Source of the DNA: Gammaproteobacteria bacterium
GTDB taxonomy: Bacteria > Pseudomonadota > Gammaproteobacteria > QNFN01
Assembly (NCBI GenBank): GCA_003645555.1
Contig: QNFN01000063.1
Coordinates: 1 to 8,491, forward strand
Length of the DNA stretch: 8,491 nucleotides
Direction: 5' to 3'
The notes below the pieces were generated by a model. It was given only the letters and a program-made list of their open reading frames with translations, did not search any database and was not told the DNA's origin. The translations under genes were made by a program, and so were the position numbers. This document shows positions 5,469 to 8,491 of this stretch, piece after piece; positions within the stretch are counted from its first letter, which is position 1, and every line of letters starts with the position of its first letter.

Positions 5469-6604
5469 AGATCTTCCCGCTGCCCGATCTCGGCGAGGGA
5501 TTGCCCGAGGCCGAGATCGTTCGCTGGCACGTCGGCGTCGGTGATCACGTCGTCGCCGACCAGCCGCTGGTCGCCGTCGAGACGGCGAAAGCGATAGTCG
5601 AGATTCCGTCACCGCAGGCCGGCACCGTGGCCCGGCTCTATGGCGAGCCCGGGGACATCGTCCAGACCGGCGACCCGCTGGTCGAGTTCGACGAGGGCCC
5701 GGCGGCCGACACCGGTACGGTCGTCGGCAAGGTGGCCACCGTCATCGAGCCGGCACCACCATCGGCAGCGCCGGGGGACGGCGCGATCACGGCGAAATCA
5801 GCACCGGCCCGGCGGCCGGCGGCGGCCACGCTCGGTATCCGGGCCACGCCGGCGGTTCGCGCCTTGGCCCAACGGCACGAGGTCGATCTCGGTATCGTCA
5901 CCCCGTCCGGGCGCGATGGGGCGGTACTTGCCAGTGACGTCGAGCGGGCCGCGCGGATCCTGAGGCAGGTTGGACCGCTCGAACCCCTGCGCGGCGTGCG
6001 CCGGGCGATGGCGCTGAACATGGCCCGGGCGCATGCCGAGGTGGCGGCCGTGACCGTCGTCGACGATGCTGATATCACGGCCTGGAGCGACACCGACGAC
6101 CTGACGCTCAGGCTGATCCGTGCGCTGGTCTGCGCGTGCCGCGTCGAGCCGGCGCTGAACGCCTGGTATGACGCCCATGCCGTCGGCCGCCGGCTGCTGG
6201 ACAAAATCGATCTCGGGATCGCCGTCGACACCCGTGACGGACTGTTCGTGCCCGTGTTGCGCGACGTCGGTAAGCGCAGCCGCGACGATCTCGCAGCCGG
6301 TCTCGAACGACTCAAGGCAGATACCCGGGCGCGAACGGTGCCCCCTGAGGAGATGCGCGGCCAGACACTGACGCTGTCCAATTTCGGCGCCCTCGGCGGT
6401 CGCTATGCCGGGCCGATCGTCGTCCCGCCGACGGTCGCCATCGTCGGTGCCGGCCGGGCCCGGGAGACGGCCGTGGTGCGCGACGGTCAACTGGCGGTCG
6501 GGCGCCTGTTACCACTGTCGCTGACGTTCGATCACCGTGCCGTGACCGGTGGTGAGGCGACGCGCTTCCTGGTGGCGTTGGTGGCCGACCTGACGCTTGG
6601 CTAG
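5465..6604 (+). CDS. Lipoyl-dependent E2 acyltransferase of 2-oxoacid dehydrogenase complex
   Basis: This 379-residue E2 core takes the acyl group from E1 on its lipoyl arm and transfers it to CoA. The single N-terminal lipoyl domain (about 1-77) has DLGEGLPEAEIVRW and the lipoylation site K42 in VETAKAIVEIPSP; the ETAKA form is common in branched-chain E2s. A proline/alanine linker leads to the E1/E3-binding domain (about 122-165: IRATPAVRALAQRHEVDL and GRDGAVLASDVERAA). The catalytic domain ends with LSNFGALGG (304-312) and the active-site FDHRAVTGG (355-363, H357), which has T361 where the classic DHRxxDG has Asp. It is somewhat short for an E2 because of the short linker. GGAG at 5456-5459 is 5 nt before the ATG. 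The stop codon lies within the CTAG flank of a MITE-like insertion. No E3 gene follows. Confidence 0.93.
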   Translation: MKIFPLPDLGEGLPEAEIVRWHVGVGDHVVADQPLVAVETAKAIVEIPSPQAGTVARLYGEPGDIVQTGDPLVEFDEGPAADTGTVVGKVATVIEPAPPSAAPGDGAITAKSAPARRPAAATLGIRATPAVRALAQRHEVDLGIVTPSGRDGAVLASDVERAARILRQVGPLEPLRGVRRAMALNMARAHAEVAAVTVVDDADITAWSDTDDLTLRLIRALVCACRVEPALNAWYDAHAVGRRLLDKIDLGIAVDTRDGLFVPVLRDVGKRSRDDLAAGLERLKADTRARTVPPEEMRGQTLTLSNFGALGGRYAGPIVVPPTVAIVGAGRARETAVVRDGQLAVGRLLPLSLTFDHRAVTGGEATRFLVALVADLTLG

Positions 6605-6764
6605 TGGGCCATGCGCAAAATTCGGTTACTGCTCGCTTCGCCAGAAGGCGTATATCTGCGTTGGAAAAGCTTAGAATAGGCCCACTATTCCTGCGTTTTC
6701 CGCCTTGATCTACACCTTCTGGCTATGCTCCTTTAGTTACCGAACTTCACGCATGGCCCACTAG
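6601..6764. mobile_element. MITE-like 156-bp palindromic element with CTAG duplication
   Basis: The element body (6605-6760) begins TGGGCCATGCG and ends with its complement CGCATGGCCCA, flanked on both sides by CTAG. The whole body folds on one axis near 6682. Matching arms are 6605-6629/6736-6760 (with a few mismatches), GCCAGAAGG/CCTTCTGGC (6640-6648/6715-6723), GGAAAA/TTTTCC (6663-6668/6696-6701) and the central GAATAG/CTATTC (6674-6679/6685-6690). It has no coding capacity. Such non-autonomous hairpin elements with 4-bp YTAR-type duplications are typical of IS5-related MITEs, but I cannot name the parent. The left CTAG contains the TAG stop of the E2 gene, so the insertion left the protein intact. 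In RNA it would form a very long hairpin between the convergent E2 and membrane-protein genes and may act as a bidirectional terminator or 3' stabiliser. Confidence 0.8.
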
Positions 6765-6836
6765 TGACCGGTCCGGTCGTCTCCACGGTAAGGCAGAGGG
6801 CGATTCCGCGGCGCTACCCGGCAGGATGAACCATCT

Positions 6837-8234
6837 TCAGCCGGAAACCAGGTAGCCCAGCCAGGCCGACAGGGCCAGCCCGCTGACCAGCGTGTAGGGT
6901 CCGTTCCAGACCAGGCCGGCACGCAGGGCACTGACACCGCCGAACTTGCCGACCAGCATGTTGGTGGCGGTGAACGGTGAGCTGGCCCCGGTGAGCGCCC
7001 AGCCTGATACCAGGGCCAACACTATCAGGTCCGGTGTGACCCCAAGTTGCTCCGCGTGGGGCAGCAGCGGGCCGATCAGGGTCACGGAAAGGATCGGGGT
7101 CATGCCGAGTTGCCCGGCGATCGGGATGATCCAGAGCACGCCGATCAGCACCAGTGGCGAGATCGCACCGGTACCGAGCAGCCCATCGTGGACCAGCGGG
7201 GCGAGCAGGGCGGAGGCGAGGATGCCGATGTAGCCGGCACACATCAGCAGCACCAACTCCGGGGCGTAGGCCGGTAGCTCGTGTTTGGTGAACCCGCCAA
7301 GGCGGCCACGCAGGTCGGTGGGAAACTCCGCCGACGGGAACGGCGGCTTTTTCTGCAGCAGGATCCAGCCGAGGCTGATCAGCGGCACCACCAGCATCAC
7401 CACGGCCACGGTACGCAGGCCGGTTGCGGCCTGCAGGCCACCGACCAGGCCGATCATCAGGGCAAGCAGTCCGAGCAGGGGCAGCAGTGACTTCCACGCA
7501 CCGGGTGGATTGGGCTGGCGCGGTGGCGGCACCACGTTGCGCGGCTTGAAGATCGTGTCGATGGCCCAGCCGAGGCTGCCGAGCAGCAGCGAGGCGACGA
7601 GGCAGTAGGGCAGCACCCCCTCCCAACTGCTGTCCGGGACGACGGCAAGCGAGATCACCATGGCGAAGGTCAGTGGCCACCAGACCAGCGTGGTGACGAA
7701 GCCACGCTGGATCGCCAGCAGCATGCGCCGGGTCCGGATGCGTCGGATCAGTGGGTCGGGCTCGGCCTGGGCGGTGCGCTCGATCAGGCTGCCGAACAGC
7801 GAGATGGCGCCGTAGTTCAGCACCAGGGCAAACAGGTGCCCACCGAAGGTAAGTGCCAGGTAGCGTCGTCCGGGTGGCTGGTTGGCGAGGTAGAGGCCGC
7901 AACGGACGATCGCCGCCGAACCCGCCGCGGCATTGCGCAGGCAAGCCAGGGCGATGAAAAAGGCGGTGATGAAGGCCATGCTGCCGAACGCGCGGCCGAT
8001 CGGCGTGGTCCAGTCGGGCAGTACGACCCAGGCCCAGGCCGTCAGGCCGATGGCGATGACGACGAATAGACGTCGGGCCCAACCGACCTGGAATGTCAGC
8101 AGTGCCAGGCAGGCGAAGGCGGCGAGGCCGGCAGAGCTGCCCAACAACGCGCTGTGGCTCCACTCGGCACCGATCGTCAGTGCGGTGGTCAGGAGCAGGA
8201 GCAGACCGGTGAGTTGGAGCACGGCGAGTTTCAC
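6837..8234 (-). CDS. Polytopic inner-membrane protein, possible transporter
   Basis: This 465-residue protein has about 12-14 predicted membrane helices, from the first (about 5-23, LLLLLTTALTIGA) to the last (LVSGLALSAWLGYL). A soluble loop with charged residues (about 150-172, ERTAQAEPDPLIRRIRTRR) and a proline-rich loop (about 229-247) break the helices. Near the C-terminus, SGWALTGASSPFTATNMLVG resembles the broken-helix S/T-P/N motifs of ion-transporter-superfamily carriers (DASS or CitM type), but the match is too weak to assign a family or substrate. The reading frame is chosen because it gives hydrophobic helices; the overlapping 482-codon frame on the same strand gives arginine/proline-rich nonsense. 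The start is GTG at 8234, the first start codon after an in-frame stop; it has no visible Shine-Dalgarno sequence. It is convergent with the E2 gene and separated from it by a MITE-like element. Confidence 0.82.
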   Translation of the reverse strand: MKLAVLQLTGLLLLLTTALTIGAEWSHSALLGSSAGLAAFACLALLTFQVGWARRLFVVIAIGLTAWAWVVLPDWTTPIGRAFGSMAFITAFFIALACLRNAAAGSAAIVRCGLYLANQPPGRRYLALTFGGHLFALVLNYGAISLFGSLIERTAQAEPDPLIRRIRTRRMLLAIQRGFVTTLVWWPLTFAMVISLAVVPDSSWEGVLPYCLVASLLLGSLGWAIDTIFKPRNVVPPPRQPNPPGAWKSLLPLLGLLALMIGLVGGLQAATGLRTVAVVMLVVPLISLGWILLQKKPPFPSAEFPTDLRGRLGGFTKHELPAYAPELVLLMCAGYIGILASALLAPLVHDGLLGTGAISPLVLIGVLWIIPIAGQLGMTPILSVTLIGPLLPHAEQLGVTPDLIVLALVSGWALTGASSPFTATNMLVGKFGGVSALRAGLVWNGPYTLVSGLALSAWLGYLVSG

Positions 8235-8261
8235 GAGGATGGGGTGGGAGGGTAATTGTCA

Positions 8262-8274
8262 CCCGATTGTCGGG
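8262..8274. promoter_or_regulatory. Small dyad upstream of the membrane-protein gene
   Basis: CCCGA-TTG-TCGGG is a perfect 5-bp inverted repeat with a 3-bp centre, 28 bp upstream of the GTG start on the minus strand. It could be an operator half-site pair or a leader hairpin. It is short enough to occur by chance in GC-rich DNA. Confidence 0.2.
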
Positions 8275-8299
8275 TCTTGGGATAGGTTCTGCGTTTGTC

Positions 8300-8466
8300 C
8301 TGGGGAACCTCTGATCAATTCATGAACTCGTATCTGGCGCCCAGAATGTCCAGCTTTATCGTTGCCAGGCTGCGCAATAGCCAGCTATTACGTGCGCTTG
8401 GCGCCTCAAATCTGAACATTCTGCATCACCCTCTACTTCGCCCAGAATTAATCAGAGGTTCCCTGG
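8300..8466. mobile_element. Second MITE-like palindromic element, CTGG duplication
   Basis: The body (8304-8462, 159 bp) has 18-bp terminal inverted repeats, GGAACCTCTGATCAATTC on the left and its complement with one mismatch on the right (8445-8462). CTGG lies directly outside both ends (8300-8303 and 8463-8466), consistent with a 4-bp target duplication. Inner arms share the same axis near 8383: CAGAATGTCCAG/CTGAACATTCTG (8342-8353/8412-8423, one mismatch) and AATAG/CTATT (8376-8380/8385-8389). It encodes nothing. It lies about 65 bp upstream of the membrane-protein start, so it may separate that gene from its original promoter or supply a new one. An IS5-like parent is suggested by the 4-bp duplication and ends, without certainty. 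Confidence 0.78.
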
Positions 8467-8491
8467 TTAATCGTGTTGACAGTCGATTCTC

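Noticed and set aside
6767..6777. ACCGG-T-CCGGT palindrome after the first MITE-like element
   Set aside because: It is too short and has no T-tract or promoter context; it is expected by chance at this GC content.
6814..8262. A 482-codon minus-strand frame longer than the membrane-protein frame
   Set aside because: It gives a low-complexity Arg/Pro/His-rich product typical of an out-of-frame reading of GC-rich DNA, whereas the overlapping 465-codon frame gives regular membrane helices.
8476..8481. TTGACA as a -35 promoter box at the right edge
   Set aside because: The sequence ends before a -10 box could be seen, so nothing supports a promoter beyond one hexamer.
1..8491. CRISPR array, toxin-antitoxin pair or phage-defence system
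   Set aside because: No regularly spaced repeats, nucleases or small paired genes were found; the genes are metabolic or housekeeping in character.

Overview
The window is GC-rich DNA that looks like a gammaproteobacterial chromosome. The E. coli-like YccA protein, the tRNA-Ser structure, the relic of an RND efflux pump and the short hairpin mobile elements all fit this, but no sequence search was run, so the taxonomy is an inference.

Layout from left to right. A terminator hairpin (1-20) follows yccA, a Bax-inhibitor-1 family membrane protein on the minus strand (46-717). A tRNA-Ser(UGA) on the plus strand (887-971) comes next. Its last 17 bases recur 188 bp downstream, with tRNA-T-arm-like pieces and several hairpins in between; this resembles the rtT repeats behind E. 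coli tyrT. A gene graveyard follows at about 1211-1498: a 36-residue minus-strand open frame abuts the last 58 codons of an RND efflux pump. A 127-residue hypothetical protein (1638-2021) then converges on, and overlaps by 4 bp, a minus-strand amino-acid dehydrogenase of the Glu/Leu/Phe/Val family (2018-3124).

The core of the window is a divergent catabolic module. The dehydrogenase is transcribed leftward. A tightly coupled operon for a 2-oxoacid dehydrogenase complex is transcribed rightward: E1 alpha (3418-4491), E1 beta (4488-5468) and lipoyl E2 (5465-6604), with 4-bp stop/start overlaps at both internal junctions. The likely combined job is deamination of leucine, valine or isoleucine to branched-chain 2-oxoacids, then oxidative decarboxylation to acyl-CoA. 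Specificity is inferred from context. No E3 (dihydrolipoamide dehydrogenase) gene is present, so E3 would be supplied from elsewhere. The shared intergenic region holds a nested inverted repeat that could be an operator.

Directly on the E2 stop codon sits a 156-bp almost perfectly palindromic MITE-like element flanked by CTAG duplications (6601-6764). A second element of the same size and symmetry, with different ends and CTGG duplications, lies at 8300-8466. Between them is a minus-strand polytopic membrane protein of unassigned family (6837-8234), convergent with the E2 gene. No CRISPR array, defence system or integrase was seen.
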